This document shows positions 25,727 through 34,124 of a stretch of 41,905 nucleotides of DNA, one piece after another; within the stretch, counting starts at the first letter, position 1, and every line of letters begins with the position of its first letter. The notes under the pieces are model-generated. The model searched no databases, had not been told where the DNA came from, and saw only the letters and a list, made by a program, of their open reading frames with translations. Source of the stretch: Gudongella sp964575895. GTDB lineage: Bacteria; Bacillota; Clostridia; Tissierellales; Tissierellaceae. A program made the translations under genes and the position numbers. The stretch lies in NCBI GenBank assembly GCA_964575895.1, contig CAZNTE010000021.1, forward strand, positions 1 to 41,905, read 5' to 3'.

Positions 25727-26034
25727 TTCCTTGTCACCTCTTTTTGTTCCCTAATTATTACTTCAGAGCTTCCAATATATATAGTTCTTAGTTGTTCGTT
25801 CTTTAGTATATCCTTTGGAATAATACTAAGTGCTATTAATGCCGCCATCCCTACAAAGGCAGGGGCCAGGGGTATTTCAATTTCTTTATTCAGAAATTCA
25901 TTTATTCTTTCTCTATGGCTTTTCTTGTAATTTTTCTTTAAGTTATTAAGAAATTCATCTGATAAAGTCAGTCCTCTTGTTTCTTCCTCATAAATACTCT
26001 TTATTTCTTCAGATAGTTTATCATCTCTATTCAT
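25723..26034 (-). CDS. anti-sigma-factor-like membrane protein
   Basis: A 103-aa protein with a charged N-terminal part (about 1-52) and one hydrophobic helix (about 53-70, PLAPAFVGMAALIALSII). It is the short layout of anti-sigma factors that hold an ECF sigma at the membrane. No HxxxCxxC zinc motif is present. The function is inferred from topology and from sitting between the sigma gene (8-nt overlap) and the TPR gene (4-nt overlap). It shows no family motif I recognise with certainty. Confidence 0.6.
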   Translation of the reverse strand: MNRDDKLSEEIKSIYEEETRGLTLSDEFLNNLKKNYKKSHRERINEFLNKEIEIPLAPAFVGMAALIALSIIPKDILKNEQLRTIYIGSSEVIIREQKEVTRK

Positions 26035-26560
26035 TAAACTGACCTCCCTTCTCCAATGAATTCTTAAGGAGCTTTCTACCTCTTGATAGTTTGCTTTTTA
26101 TTGTTCCTTCACTTTCATCTAGTATTTGAGAAATTTCTCTTATACTTAAGTCTTCAAAGTAGAATAGGATCAAGCACTCCCTATAAATAGGATTCAAAGA
26201 TTTTAGACTCCTCCTAAGTACCTCTCTATCTATAGATTCTTCAACTTTTTCTTCAACATCCTCTTCTCCAATCCATTCATATTCAAAGGATAAAACTTCC
26301 TGCCTTTTTCTAATCACATCCCTTGAAATATTTAGAGCAATCCTGTAAATCCATGTATATATAGAACTTTCTCCTCTAAAGGATGCAATGTTCTTAAATA
26401 CCTTTATAAAGGTTTCCTGAACCACATCCTCTGCTTCCTTTTCATCCTTAAGCATAAGGTAGCAGACTTTAAATAGTTTGTTTGCATAGGTGTTTACGAT
26501 TTCTTCATATGCCGCTTCATCTTTTCTTTTAAGTTTTTTCACAAGTACTTGTTCTGTCAC
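26027..26560 (-). CDS. ECF RNA polymerase sigma factor (SigW/SigV-like)
   Basis: A 177-aa alternative sigma factor. Region 2 has YANKLFKVCYLMLKDEKEAE then VVQETFIKVFKNI and TWIYRIALN. Region 4 has PIYRECLILFYFEDLSIREIS and EGTIKSKLSRGRKLL. Translation starts at a GTG (26560) after AAGGAGGG. A matching ECF promoter (TGCAAC, 16 nt, CGTC) lies directly upstream, so the gene is probably autoregulated. It forms one operon with the anti-sigma-like and TPR genes. Confidence 0.93.
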   Translation of the reverse strand: MTEQVLVKKLKRKDEAAYEEIVNTYANKLFKVCYLMLKDEKEAEDVVQETFIKVFKNIASFRGESSIYTWIYRIALNISRDVIRKRQEVLSFEYEWIGEEDVEEKVEESIDREVLRRSLKSLNPIYRECLILFYFEDLSIREISQILDESEGTIKSKLSRGRKLLKNSLEKGGQFNE

Positions 26561-26580
26561 CTTACACCCTCCTTACTTAT

Positions 26581-26609
26581 TTAGACGTAAATTTTAAAAA
26601 AAGGTTGCA
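26581..26609 (-). promoter_or_regulatory. ECF-type promoter of the sigma operon
   Basis: Minus strand -35 TGCAACC (26609-26603), then a T-run, and -10 CGTCTAA (26587-26581), with 16 nt between TGCAAC and CGTC. This matches the AAC / CGTC pattern used by Bacillus SigW, SigX and SigV. It lies 20 nt before the GTG start of the sigma gene. Confidence 0.75.
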
Positions 26610-26613
26610 CAAA

Positions 26614-26637
26614 AACAAAAAAAGGGGAAAATCCCCT
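26614..26637 (-). terminator. terminator of glsA
   Basis: Minus strand AGGGG (26637-26633), loop of about 5 nt, CCCCT (26627-26623), then TTTTTTTG. It lies between glsA and the ECF promoter of the next operon. Confidence 0.85.
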
Positions 26638-26641
26638 AATT

Positions 26642-27568
26642 CTAAATACAATCATTATATAATAGGTTTAATTTTAACTCCTTAGATAGATCTTTAATAA
26701 GGCTTAAGCCAGCCAAAGAATTGCCATTTTCATCAAGACCTGGAGAATATATTCCTATACCTCCCCCTCTGGGTAAGACAGCCATTATCCCTCCACTAAC
26801 TCCTGACTTTGATGGTATTCCAACTTCAATAGTATATTTTGCACTATAATTATACATCCCACATGTTAACAACAAACCCTTAACTAGCAACATCATCTCC
26901 TTATTTGAAATTCCCTTTAACTCCAATCCTGGTAGTCCGTTGGATATAAATCCAGCAATGTTGGCAAGATCCCTTGTATTAACCTCTATAGCACATTGCT
27001 TAAAATATGTGTCCAAGGTGTCTTCAACATTTCCAGATAAGATTTTCTTGCTTTCCATTAAATATGCCATTGATCTATTTCTACTACCTGTAAGTTTTTC
27101 TGATAGGTATACTTCTTCATTAAAGGTTATACTCTCATTATTAGCCATAAGTCTTGTAAGCCCTAAAATCTTTGTAAATTTTTCATCCCCATCTCCCTTT
27201 ATTAGAGAGGTTGTTAAAATAGCTCCAGAATTTATCATTGGATTGGCAGGCTTGTTTACATTGGGTAGATCTAGTTTGGTAAATGCATTAAAGGGTTCGT
27301 CAGTTGAATCCAATCCTACCCTTTTAAATACTTCATCCATACCATTTTCTGACACTGCCAGTATAAAAGAAATTACCTTAGATATACTCTGAAGGGTAAA
27401 TCCTTGAGAGTATTCTCCATAAGTTATAAACTTTCCATCTTCAGTTTTTAATGTTACCCCTAAATGGTTCTTGTTTGCTTTTAACAAGGCTGGTATATAG
27501 TCAGCAAGTTTGCCCTCAAGAGTCAACTTTCTATTTTTTTCTACTATATTGATAAGAAGTTCTTTCAT
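26642..27568 (-). CDS. glsA: glutaminase
   Basis: Hydrolyses glutamine to glutamate and ammonia (308 aa). This is the serine-dependent, beta-lactamase-like class: Ser61-Ile-Ser-Lys64 gives the catalytic SxxK. NKPANPMINSGAI, RNRSMAYLMES, and KSGVSGGIMAVLPRGGGIGIYSP as separate blocks are typical. It is third in the unit with the second ECF sigma gene and the NxG-repeat gene (26-nt gap), an unusual context for glsA. It could support acid resistance or amino-acid use. Confidence 0.95.
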   Translation of the reverse strand: MKELLINIVEKNRKLTLEGKLADYIPALLKANKNHLGVTLKTEDGKFITYGEYSQGFTLQSISKVISFILAVSENGMDEVFKRVGLDSTDEPFNAFTKLDLPNVNKPANPMINSGAILTTSLIKGDGDEKFTKILGLTRLMANNESITFNEEVYLSEKLTGSRNRSMAYLMESKKILSGNVEDTLDTYFKQCAIEVNTRDLANIAGFISNGLPGLELKGISNKEMMLLVKGLLLTCGMYNYSAKYTIEVGIPSKSGVSGGIMAVLPRGGGIGIYSPGLDENGNSLAGLSLIKDLSKELKLNLLYNDCI

Positions 27569-27594
27569 ACATTTCCTCCAGTTAATATATTATG

Positions 27595-28809
27595 CTATAG
27601 TTTAAGCTCTGCAATATTTTGGTAAATAATATCCTCATCTTTTTTTTCTTCATTATTAGTTGTATCTGTATTTTCATACTCTTTTAGTTTACCATAGTTT
27701 GTCACAACTTTAGATCTAATTATATCCATTTTGTCTCTTGGTCCTTCCAATACTCCATAGTTTGTTATCTCAAGCACTCTTAGTTTGAATTTTTCATAAT
27801 CTAGATTTTTATCAAATACCATTTTCCCCATATTAATGATTGATATCTCTTCATTTAGATTATCTGAGAAAATCATTTTGCCATTATTTCTGAACACTCT
27901 TCCCCTCAGAATCTCAATCTGTACTTCTTCTCCCACTATCTTTCTTAACTTACTATGGTTAAGATCATTTGTGGTGATTTTATTGCAATATATATGATTA
28001 ATCTTATCTGAAATACTAATATCCTTCTTAACCATAAACTCAACATTGCCATCCACAAACAGAACATTGTCCTTATATCTATCAATTGTATTATCATCTA
28101 TCTTTATGCTACTTTCATAGAATACTACTCCATTTTTACTATCTGGTAAGATGATGACTTTTACACTTAAATAGTCATCTACTAAAGGTGCTAATAGATC
28201 ATCATACTTTTCTATGGTTATTACCTTCTCAAGTACTTGAATAGATTCTATCTTTTCTTCCAATTGATCAATGGATATTTCATCTGTCAAAATTAAGGTC
28301 TCCACTGCTAATTTACTAGCTCTCTTTAAACCTTTTAAAAATCTTTCATCTATAGTAGTATTCCCTTTAAAAAATCTACTATCTCCCTTGTAGCTTATTA
28401 GTTTACCATTTACAGTCCCTTTCTGCTTTACCAGTGGCAAAAGCTTCTTAGCACAAATCACTTCCCCATTAACCAATAGTGAATAAATTACTTTGTTGAA
28501 TAAAGAAGGATCAACATCTGAAGAAAGGTTTAAAGAACCATTTACTAAAATTATAGTTTCGTCAAATAATCCTTCCATAAATTCTTGGTCTACTTCCAAT
28601 TCACCATTATGAGATATAATGTTAATCTTCTTATCACTTGGTATTCTTATAGTTGCTCCAATATTAACCTTGTTCACATTCTTCAATAATAATTGCGACT
28701 CATCACTTTCTATTAAAACCCCAATATTAACCATGGATGTTATATTCTTAGCCAATTCTTCATTTATTTCCCTTACATCTAAACTTCCGATATTCATAAT
28801 CTTTGACAT
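27595..28809 (-). CDS. cytosolic NxG-repeat protein, probably beta-solenoid-like
   Basis: A 404-aa protein I do not recognise as a named family. It has no signal peptide or membrane helix. Short motifs of the form N-(x)-G-x-(L/I/V) recur: glycines at 8, 30, 51, 69, 91, 115 and 135, and again at 310, 328, 352 and 373, a period of about 22 residues. Examples are VNIGVLI, VNGSLNL, VNGKLIS and TNYGKLKE. Such spacing of beta strands with turn glycines suggests a beta solenoid, as in bactofilins. The last 25 residues are charged. It lies 12 nt after an ECF sigma gene and 26 nt before glsA. Confidence 0.7.
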   Translation of the reverse strand: MSKIMNIGSLDVREINEELAKNITSMVNIGVLIESDESQLLLKNVNKVNIGATIRIPSDKKINIISHNGELEVDQEFMEGLFDETIILVNGSLNLSSDVDPSLFNKVIYSLLVNGEVICAKKLLPLVKQKGTVNGKLISYKGDSRFFKGNTTIDERFLKGLKRASKLAVETLILTDEISIDQLEEKIESIQVLEKVITIEKYDDLLAPLVDDYLSVKVIILPDSKNGVVFYESSIKIDDNTIDRYKDNVLFVDGNVEFMVKKDISISDKINHIYCNKITTNDLNHSKLRKIVGEEVQIEILRGRVFRNNGKMIFSDNLNEEISIINMGKMVFDKNLDYEKFKLRVLEITNYGVLEGPRDKMDIIRSKVVTNYGKLKEYENTDTTNNEEKKDEDIIYQNIAELKL

Positions 28810-28821
28810 TTTTGCCCCTCC

Positions 28822-29277
28822 TTATAAGTTTTTTCTTAAGATTCCCATTGCTGTACTTAAATGGGTTCTAACTGTTGATGGTGATAAACCCAGTCTTTCT
28901 CCGATTTCAGTTGCATTCATATTATGTTGATACTTCATTATTATCATAGTCCGATATTTCTCTGGTAGCTTCTCAAGCATGCTTCTAACTGCTATTTTCT
29001 CTTCAAAGTTAGAATCATCTTCGATATCATGATAGTCCTCAAAACCTATTAATCTTTGGTTTTTTCTGATGTGGTCAATATTTTTATTTTTAATAGTAGT
29101 AAAAAACCATGCTTTTATTTGATAAGGATGCATAGAATCAAAAATATTCTCATTTTCTATAGCTTTTACGTAAGTATCTTGAACTAGATCAAATGCTCGA
29201 TCATGATTGTTTGTTATTGATCTTGCAAAATTCAAGAAGTCCTTATGATGGTTATCATAAATCTCATAGAGGTTCAA
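28822..29277 (-). CDS. ECF RNA polymerase sigma factor, second copy
   Basis: An ECF sigma factor of about 151 aa. Region 2 shows FLNFARSITNNHDRAFDLVQ and DTYVKAIE then AWFFTTIKNKNIDHIRK. Region 4 shows LPEKYRTMIIMKYQHNMNA and LGLSPSTVRTHLSTAMG. The open frame begins at 29298, but AAGGGATG stands 7 nt before a TTG at 29277 (MNLYEIYDNH), which fits the usual N-terminus better. No anti-sigma gene is next to it; the partner in the operon is the NxG-repeat protein. A TATAAT is visible upstream at about 29324-29329, but no ECF-type -35. Confidence 0.9.
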   Translation of the reverse strand: MNLYEIYDNHHKDFLNFARSITNNHDRAFDLVQDTYVKAIENENIFDSMHPYQIKAWFFTTIKNKNIDHIRKNQRLIGFEDYHDIEDDSNFEEKIAVRSMLEKLPEKYRTMIIMKYQHNMNATEIGERLGLSPSTVRTHLSTAMGILRKNL

Positions 29278-29311
29278 TCTATCACATCCCTTGCCCAAAG
29301 AAATTACTTCA

Positions 29312-29416
29312 TTTTATGATTTCATTATAGCATAATACATAATTTATAGGCCTATTATTGATAATAAAATTAATAGATCTGCGCCTCTTACTTATATAAC
29401 GAATGAAATCATAAAA
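29312..29416. repeat. 15-bp inverted repeat in the sigma upstream region
   Basis: TTTTATGATTTCATT (29312-29326) and its exact reverse complement AATGAAATCATAAAA (29402-29416) flank 75 bp of AT-rich sequence. The pair lies between the DUF951 terminator and the second ECF sigma gene. The 148-bp gap holds nothing else I can identify apart from a TATAAT partly inside the left copy. Confidence 0.7.
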
Positions 29417-29422
29417 GTGTCC

Positions 29423-29460
29423 AAAAAAATAAGAAACTTCTCAAAATCAGGAAGTTTCTT
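29423..29460 (-). terminator. terminator of the yedF-mscS-DUF951 unit
   Basis: Minus strand AAGAAACTTC (29460-29451), 10-nt loop, GAAGTTTCTT (29440-29431), then ATTTTTTT. The DUF951 stop codon is in the loop. Confidence 0.85.
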
Positions 29461-29683
29461 CACTATTAATTTTATGATGGATAATACTAACCCATTTATC
29501 TCCTTCTAGGATTTTTCTAACCCTCTTTTCAAAGTCAATCCTGGAAAGCCAAACTTGTCTATCACAGCCAGTGCACCTTAATTTTATATCCACACCCGTT
29601 CTTAGGATTTCCCATTTGTTTTCTCCACATGGATGCCCTTTTTTAAGTGTAATTAAATCTCCCACCATGTAATTAAGTAACAT
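29447..29683 (-). CDS. DUF951 domain protein
   Basis: A 78-aa protein of the small DUF951 family common in Firmicutes, function unknown. The family marks are visible: VGDLITLKKGHPCGENKWEI, then the cysteine pair in LRCTGCDRQVWL and the basic FEKRVRKI. Three cysteines suggest metal or nucleic-acid binding. Its ATG overlaps the MscS stop (TAATG), so it is coupled to it, the usual neighbourhood for this family. Confidence 0.88.
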   Translation of the reverse strand: MLLNYMVGDLITLKKGHPCGENKWEILRTGVDIKLRCTGCDRQVWLSRIDFEKRVRKILEGDKWVSIIHHKINSEETS

Positions 29684-30543
29684 TATTCTTCCCCCTTGTA
29701 TACAACAACCTTTGAGTAAGGAATTTCAATATTTTCACGCTTAAATGCCTCTTTTATCTTCTTTCTTAATTCTCTCTCCACTGCCCACTGTTCCATAGGT
29801 TTGGTCTTAGCAACCATTGTAATAACTACATCGGATGATCCAAAATCAGATATTCCAAGGACAGTTGGTCCATCAACTATATTTGTGTTTTCACTTGCAA
29901 CACTTTTTCCTACTCTATCCATTACTTCCATTGCTCTATCAACATCTTCCTCGTATGCAACAGCTACTTTAATTAATGCTCTCATTGCACCTCTAGTCAT
30001 ATTGTCAACTATTGTTATACTTCCATTTGGTATTATATGAAGATCCCCAGAAAATGCTCTTACCTTTGTAACTCTTACACCTAGTTCTTCAACGATTCCT
30101 TCTTTTGAATCAATTCTAATGTGATCTCCAATAGCATATTGATCTTCTAGTAGTATAAAGAATCCTGTTATGATGTCCTTCACCAATGATTGCGCACCAA
30201 AACCAATTGCCAGACCCCCTATTCCAGCAGTAGCTATGATTGAGGTAGTATTTATGCCAAACAACTCCAAACTAGTAACTATACCAATGAATATTAAAAT
30301 ATACTTGATTACTTTTTTTAAAATGTCAGTAAGTGTAGTTAATCTTCTATCACTCACCTGTAATTTATTAATCTTTCTGTTATCGAAAGTTGTCTCAATA
30401 ATCTTATTTGAAATCTTTACCAATATCATTACAGCTATAAATATAATCACAGCTGAAATGAGCTTCCCCAGTGAGTTTAATCCTCCATCCTCACTTATAA
30501 GGAAAAAGTTTGAAAACTCCTTTATATTATCTAAAAAACTCAT
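29683..30543 (-). CDS. small-conductance mechanosensitive channel (MscS family)
   Basis: Opens under membrane tension to release solutes at osmotic downshift (286 aa, MscS core size). Membrane helices fall at about 26-45, 70-90 and 95-130; the third is the pore helix, rich in Gly and Ala (TAGIGGLAIGFGAQSLVKD). The cytosolic beta domain follows with EDQYAIGDHIRI and IPNGSI. It lies 9 nt after the DUF3343 gene. Confidence 0.95.
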   Translation of the reverse strand: MSFLDNIKEFSNFFLISEDGGLNSLGKLISAVIIFIAVMILVKISNKIIETTFDNRKINKLQVSDRRLTTLTDILKKVIKYILIFIGIVTSLELFGINTTSIIATAGIGGLAIGFGAQSLVKDIITGFFILLEDQYAIGDHIRIDSKEGIVEELGVRVTKVRAFSGDLHIIPNGSITIVDNMTRGAMRALIKVAVAYEEDVDRAMEVMDRVGKSVASENTNIVDGPTVLGISDFGSSDVVITMVAKTKPMEQWAVERELRKKIKEAFKRENIEIPYSKVVVYKGEE

Positions 30544-30552
30544 ATTCTCCCC

Positions 30553-30816
30553 CTAAACTAATTTGTCTAGTATTCTTTTTCCATCTTCTATAGTCAACAA
30601 ATGTAATTCTTTATAAGTTAATTTACCTTCTTCTAATAGTTCCTTTATTCTCTCTATGTCATCAGGCGAAATTCTAATTGCAATGCCACAACTTAAGGTT
30701 ATATCCCTTGGCGTAGGAATGGTTTTAGTTTGGATCCCTTCTCTTATTAAATCATTCTCTGCCTTTATAGCATGATGGGTTGAATCAAATGTTAGTATAC
30801 CAAATTTCTCTATCAT
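30553..30816 (-). CDS. DUF3343 protein (putative Se/S carrier-like)
   Basis: An 87-aa protein with FGILTFDSTHHAIKAENDLI, PTPRDITLSCGIAIRI and DDIERIKELL, matching DUF3343, which is described as similar to selenium/sulfur carriers. One cysteine (Cys43) in SCGIAIR is the likely functional residue. It sits 6 nt after yedF, a frequent pairing, which supports a role in selenium handling. The reaction is not known. Confidence 0.85.
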   Translation of the reverse strand: MIEKFGILTFDSTHHAIKAENDLIREGIQTKTIPTPRDITLSCGIAIRISPDDIERIKELLEEGKLTYKELHLLTIEDGKRILDKLV

Positions 30817-30822
30817 AATACT

Positions 30823-31425
30823 CTATCCTATCACAATTGTATTTGCAGCACTTTTCATGGTCTCATAAATAGTATACATGTTTGAAATGCTGCCCACCAT
30901 AAGAAAATCTTTAATACTATAAAAATCTAAACATGTTCCACAGGATATTATTTCTACACCCTCTTTTTCAAGATGAATTAAATCCTCTAATACATCACTA
31001 TCCTTACATGTAAGTTTTACTCCGCTGTTATAAAACAAGATTGCCCTTGGATATGGCTTAGTCTCTTTTACAGTATATATAAAGCTCTTCATTAGTAACT
31101 TCCCTAAGGCTTCACTACCTTTTCCCATCTCATTTGATTGAATTACAATAATCATATTGTCAGAATCAACTTTTTTCAAGGTTTTTTCTTCTATTACCTT
31201 ATCCTCGAATGCCTTAATTATTGTAACGGCAAAATGCTCATTGCCAAAATCTTTAATAGTGTACTCCAAATTCATACTATTTGCAAGCTTTGATAGATTT
31301 TCTTTTGCAACTATATTATCAACTTCTGTAGTGACAGATCCTGAATCTATTCCATCAAGCTCCTTTTTGGTTAGTATTACTGGCTTAGGACAAGCCAAAC
31401 CCTTTGCATTTATATTTTTATCCAT
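30823..31425 (-). CDS. yedF: selenium metabolism protein YedF
   Basis: A 200-aa protein with an N-terminal TusA/SirA-like domain (MDKNINAKGLACPKPVILTK, with the conserved Cys-Pro, Cys12) and a C-terminal DsrE-like domain (about 90-200) with SCGTCLDFY. The fusion is the form associated with selenium-using bacteria. A selenoprotein gene (GrdH) lies 5 kb away, which supports the link. It is preceded by AAGGAGG and followed closely by the DUF3343 gene. Exact reaction is not established. Confidence 0.9.
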   Translation of the reverse strand: MDKNINAKGLACPKPVILTKKELDGIDSGSVTTEVDNIVAKENLSKLANSMNLEYTIKDFGNEHFAVTIIKAFEDKVIEEKTLKKVDSDNMIIVIQSNEMGKGSEALGKLLMKSFIYTVKETKPYPRAILFYNSGVKLTCKDSDVLEDLIHLEKEGVEIISCGTCLDFYSIKDFLMVGSISNMYTIYETMKSAANTIVIG

Positions 31426-31428
31426 TTC

Positions 31429-32502
31429 CTATTCCTCCTTTTTTGAAACAACATCTTCAATTCTCAGCACTGACACTCCATCCTCTAGGGTTATTACAAG
31501 ATCATTGAACTGGCTATTGATGTCTTTTATCTTCCTTAAAAAATAGAACTTAGCTACTTCTTCTCTGTGTCTATATAGAATTATATCCTTATCTCCCACA
31601 AGAATAATATATTTCCCATGTTGATATATCTTATTATAGTTTAAGGCCAGTGTGAATTTCTGTAATTGCTCCCCTGATTTATTCAGAACTTCAAAATTAT
31701 CACCATATAAAACATAAACTTCTTCTCCATCTACCAGAAGATCTTTGATGATTGGATAATTTTTCTTCCAAATAATTTTATCTCCTTTTGTAAATATTAC
31801 CCCTTCATCTGTCAAATATATAAAATTTGATCCTATTTTTTCCCTACGTATTGGAATTTGGTTTTCTAAATCTAATTCCACTGATTTATTATCATTTTCA
31901 AGCTTAATAAAGTTAGACTGAAAACCATTTGTCTTATAGATTATTTCTGATGTGTATATATAATCCCTCTCCATATAATAATTAACTAAGAAAGTGTCAT
32001 TGTAATTAAGATCTTTAATGATTTCCCCATCATAGTCATAAAAGGTTATTTGATCGTTGGATTCATCTTTTGAGTGGATGGATAGACCCTTTTCAAATAA
32101 TCTTACTAAAAAAATCTCTTTATCTAATTTTAACTCAAATAAAGTTTCCCCATTTGTGTTATATACATAAACCTCACCAACTTCTTTGTTATAAACACAT
32201 ACCTTTGATGTGTTGTTGGTAAAGATAAGATTGGGTACTAAGAAAGTTTTTTGCCAAAGTAGGTTCTCCTCCATATCCATGGATGTTAACTTTTCACCAT
32301 TAAATGTAAAAAGTCTACCATTTATATATTGAAAGTTACTACCAGAAATATTTTTTACCTCTATAACTTCCTTCTCTGTATTATCAAGCTTGTCTAAAAG
32401 CTCAACAAACTTCTTTTGATTTCCCTCAAAAGAGAAGAATACCAAAAGAAATATAACTATTATAAAAAGAATTGCAAAAACTCCAATAAATTTTCTGTTC
32501 AT
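31429..32502 (-). CDS. DUF5711-like membrane-anchored beta-propeller protein
   Basis: A 357-aa protein with an N-terminal membrane helix (about 5-24) and an extracytoplasmic part built of repeating beta strands resembling a PQQ/WD-type propeller (for example LLWQKTFLVPN, GDKIIWKKNYPIIKDLLVDG, GEVYVYNTNGETLFEL). It resembles proteins annotated DUF5711. The function is unknown. It is the first gene before yedF (3-nt gap), so the transcript probably begins here, divergent from the MocR gene. Confidence 0.7.
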   Translation of the reverse strand: MNRKFIGVFAILFIIVIFLLVFFSFEGNQKKFVELLDKLDNTEKEVIEVKNISGSNFQYINGRLFTFNGEKLTSMDMEENLLWQKTFLVPNLIFTNNTSKVCVYNKEVGEVYVYNTNGETLFELKLDKEIFLVRLFEKGLSIHSKDESNDQITFYDYDGEIIKDLNYNDTFLVNYYMERDYIYTSEIIYKTNGFQSNFIKLENDNKSVELDLENQIPIRREKIGSNFIYLTDEGVIFTKGDKIIWKKNYPIIKDLLVDGEEVYVLYGDNFEVLNKSGEQLQKFTLALNYNKIYQHGKYIILVGDKDIILYRHREEVAKFYFLRKIKDINSQFNDLVITLEDGVSVLRIEDVVSKKEE

Positions 32503-32666
32503 TTCATGCTCCTTAAAACAATATAACCTAATTATATACGTATTTTCATAAAAGTTCTATAGACAATAGATAGGTTTAATGTGTTTCAACTCATATAACT
32601 ATTTACCCAACAAATTAAATTATAATATGATATAATAAGTGTATCCATACACAAGGGGGATTCATT

Positions 32667-34124
32667 ATGATAAGTAATATTAGAATCAATAAGGACTCAG
32701 ATATTGCACTATATCAACAACTTTATGAGAATATAAGAAATATCATTGAAGATAATGAGAATCTTGATGGAGAAAAACTACCTTCTATTAGGGCTCTATC
32801 AAAATCTCTACAGATAAATAATGTTACAGTTGTTAATGCATACAAGCAATTAGAATCAGAAGGATACATCTATAAGGTTCCAGGTAGTGGTACTTTTGTT
32901 AGAAAGCCAGTGCTAAATATTGATTCCTCAACTGTTGAGGAAGGGGATATGGAGCTTATGATTTCAGGGATTTTCCCTCTCTTAAAAGATAGTATTGATT
33001 TTGCTACTGTTTCACCTACTCCCGAGTTATTTCCAATTAAGGAATTCAAGCAATCTCTAATTGAAGTTCTAGATAGAGATAAGGGCATGGCCTTCTTGTA
33101 TCCAGAAATAACTGGATATGGTCCTTTAAGGGAATCAATAAGCAAATTTATTAATGATAATTACTCTATTACTGTCAATAAAGAACAAATTCTTATAACA
33201 TCTGGTGGTCAACAAGGCCTAGACATAATCTCTAAAACCCTTGTTAATCAAGGAGATACTATTTTAGTTGAAAATCCAACTTATCCTGGGGCATACTCCG
33301 CCTTTAAATCTCGTGGAGCTAAGATAGTAGGGTTGCCACTTGAGGATGATGGTATAAATCTTGATCTCTTAAAGGGATATGTTAAGAGATATAATCCAAA
33401 ATTCATTTACTTGATGCCCAATTATCAGAGCCCAACAACTATATCCTATACTAATGATAAAAAGAAGGAGATCCTAAGATTAGCCAAAGAATATAACTTT
33501 TATATAATTGAAGATGATTTCTTGACAGATTTATCCTTCCAAGGAAATAAAAGGCTACCAATGAAAACTCTAGATAGAAATGATAATGTAATATTTATAA
33601 AAAGTTTTTCAAAGATATTCATGCCTGGTGTAAGGATTGGGTTTATGACAATACCCGGAAAACTATTTAAGGATTTGATCAAAGCAAAACATTCCACAGA
33701 TATTTCATCATCTGGATACTTACAAAGAGCTTTTGACCTATATCTTAGAAAAGACCTTTGGAAGAGTCACATGGATACCATAATCAATGATTATTATGAT
33801 AAATACATGTTAATGAAGGAAGAATTGGATCAACTTACCCATTATGGTCTTAGTTACAAGGACCCTAAAGGTGGTCTTAGTATCTGGGTTAAGCTTCCCA
33901 AATCTTGGGATAGTATGAAGCTTTATGAAGAGTGTAGTAAAAGGAAACTAGCCATTGTACCAGGAAAAGTATTTTTCATAGACAATGATTCATTTGATAA
34001 TTACATTAGGCTTAGTTTTAGTGCAGTAACACAAGAAGAAATTAAAAAAGGGATGAATATTCTAAGAGAAATTCTATCCCATTCTAAACTTGATAAAATT
34101 GATACTTATATGCCCTTTCTATAA
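32667..34124 (+). CDS. MocR-type (GntR/aminotransferase) transcriptional regulator
   Basis: A 485-aa PLP-binding regulator. The N-terminal winged helix (about 10-78) has LPSIRALSKSLQINNVTVVN and GYIYKVPGSGTFV. The aminotransferase-like domain has SGGQQGLDII, MPNYQSPTT and the PLP lysine in IKSFSKIFMPGVRIGF. AAGGGGGA precedes the ATG. It is divergent from the DUF5711-yedF unit and converges on the BCCT gene. MocR regulators usually act on a neighbouring divergent promoter, but the target and effector here are not known. Confidence 0.92.
   Translation: MISNIRINKDSDIALYQQLYENIRNIIEDNENLDGEKLPSIRALSKSLQINNVTVVNAYKQLESEGYIYKVPGSGTFVRKPVLNIDSSTVEEGDMELMISGIFPLLKDSIDFATVSPTPELFPIKEFKQSLIEVLDRDKGMAFLYPEITGYGPLRESISKFINDNYSITVNKEQILITSGGQQGLDIISKTLVNQGDTILVENPTYPGAYSAFKSRGAKIVGLPLEDDGINLDLLKGYVKRYNPKFIYLMPNYQSPTTISYTNDKKKEILRLAKEYNFYIIEDDFLTDLSFQGNKRLPMKTLDRNDNVIFIKSFSKIFMPGVRIGFMTIPGKLFKDLIKAKHSTDISSSGYLQRAFDLYLRKDLWKSHMDTIINDYYDKYMLMKEELDQLTHYGLSYKDPKGGLSIWVKLPKSWDSMKLYEECSKRKLAIVPGKVFFIDNDSFDNYIRLSFSAVTQEEIKKGMNILREILSHSKLDKIDTYMPFL

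Noticed and set aside
26940..27392. 150-codon open frame opposite glsA
   Set aside because: Shadow of the glutaminase reading frame; no start signal and no recognisable domain.
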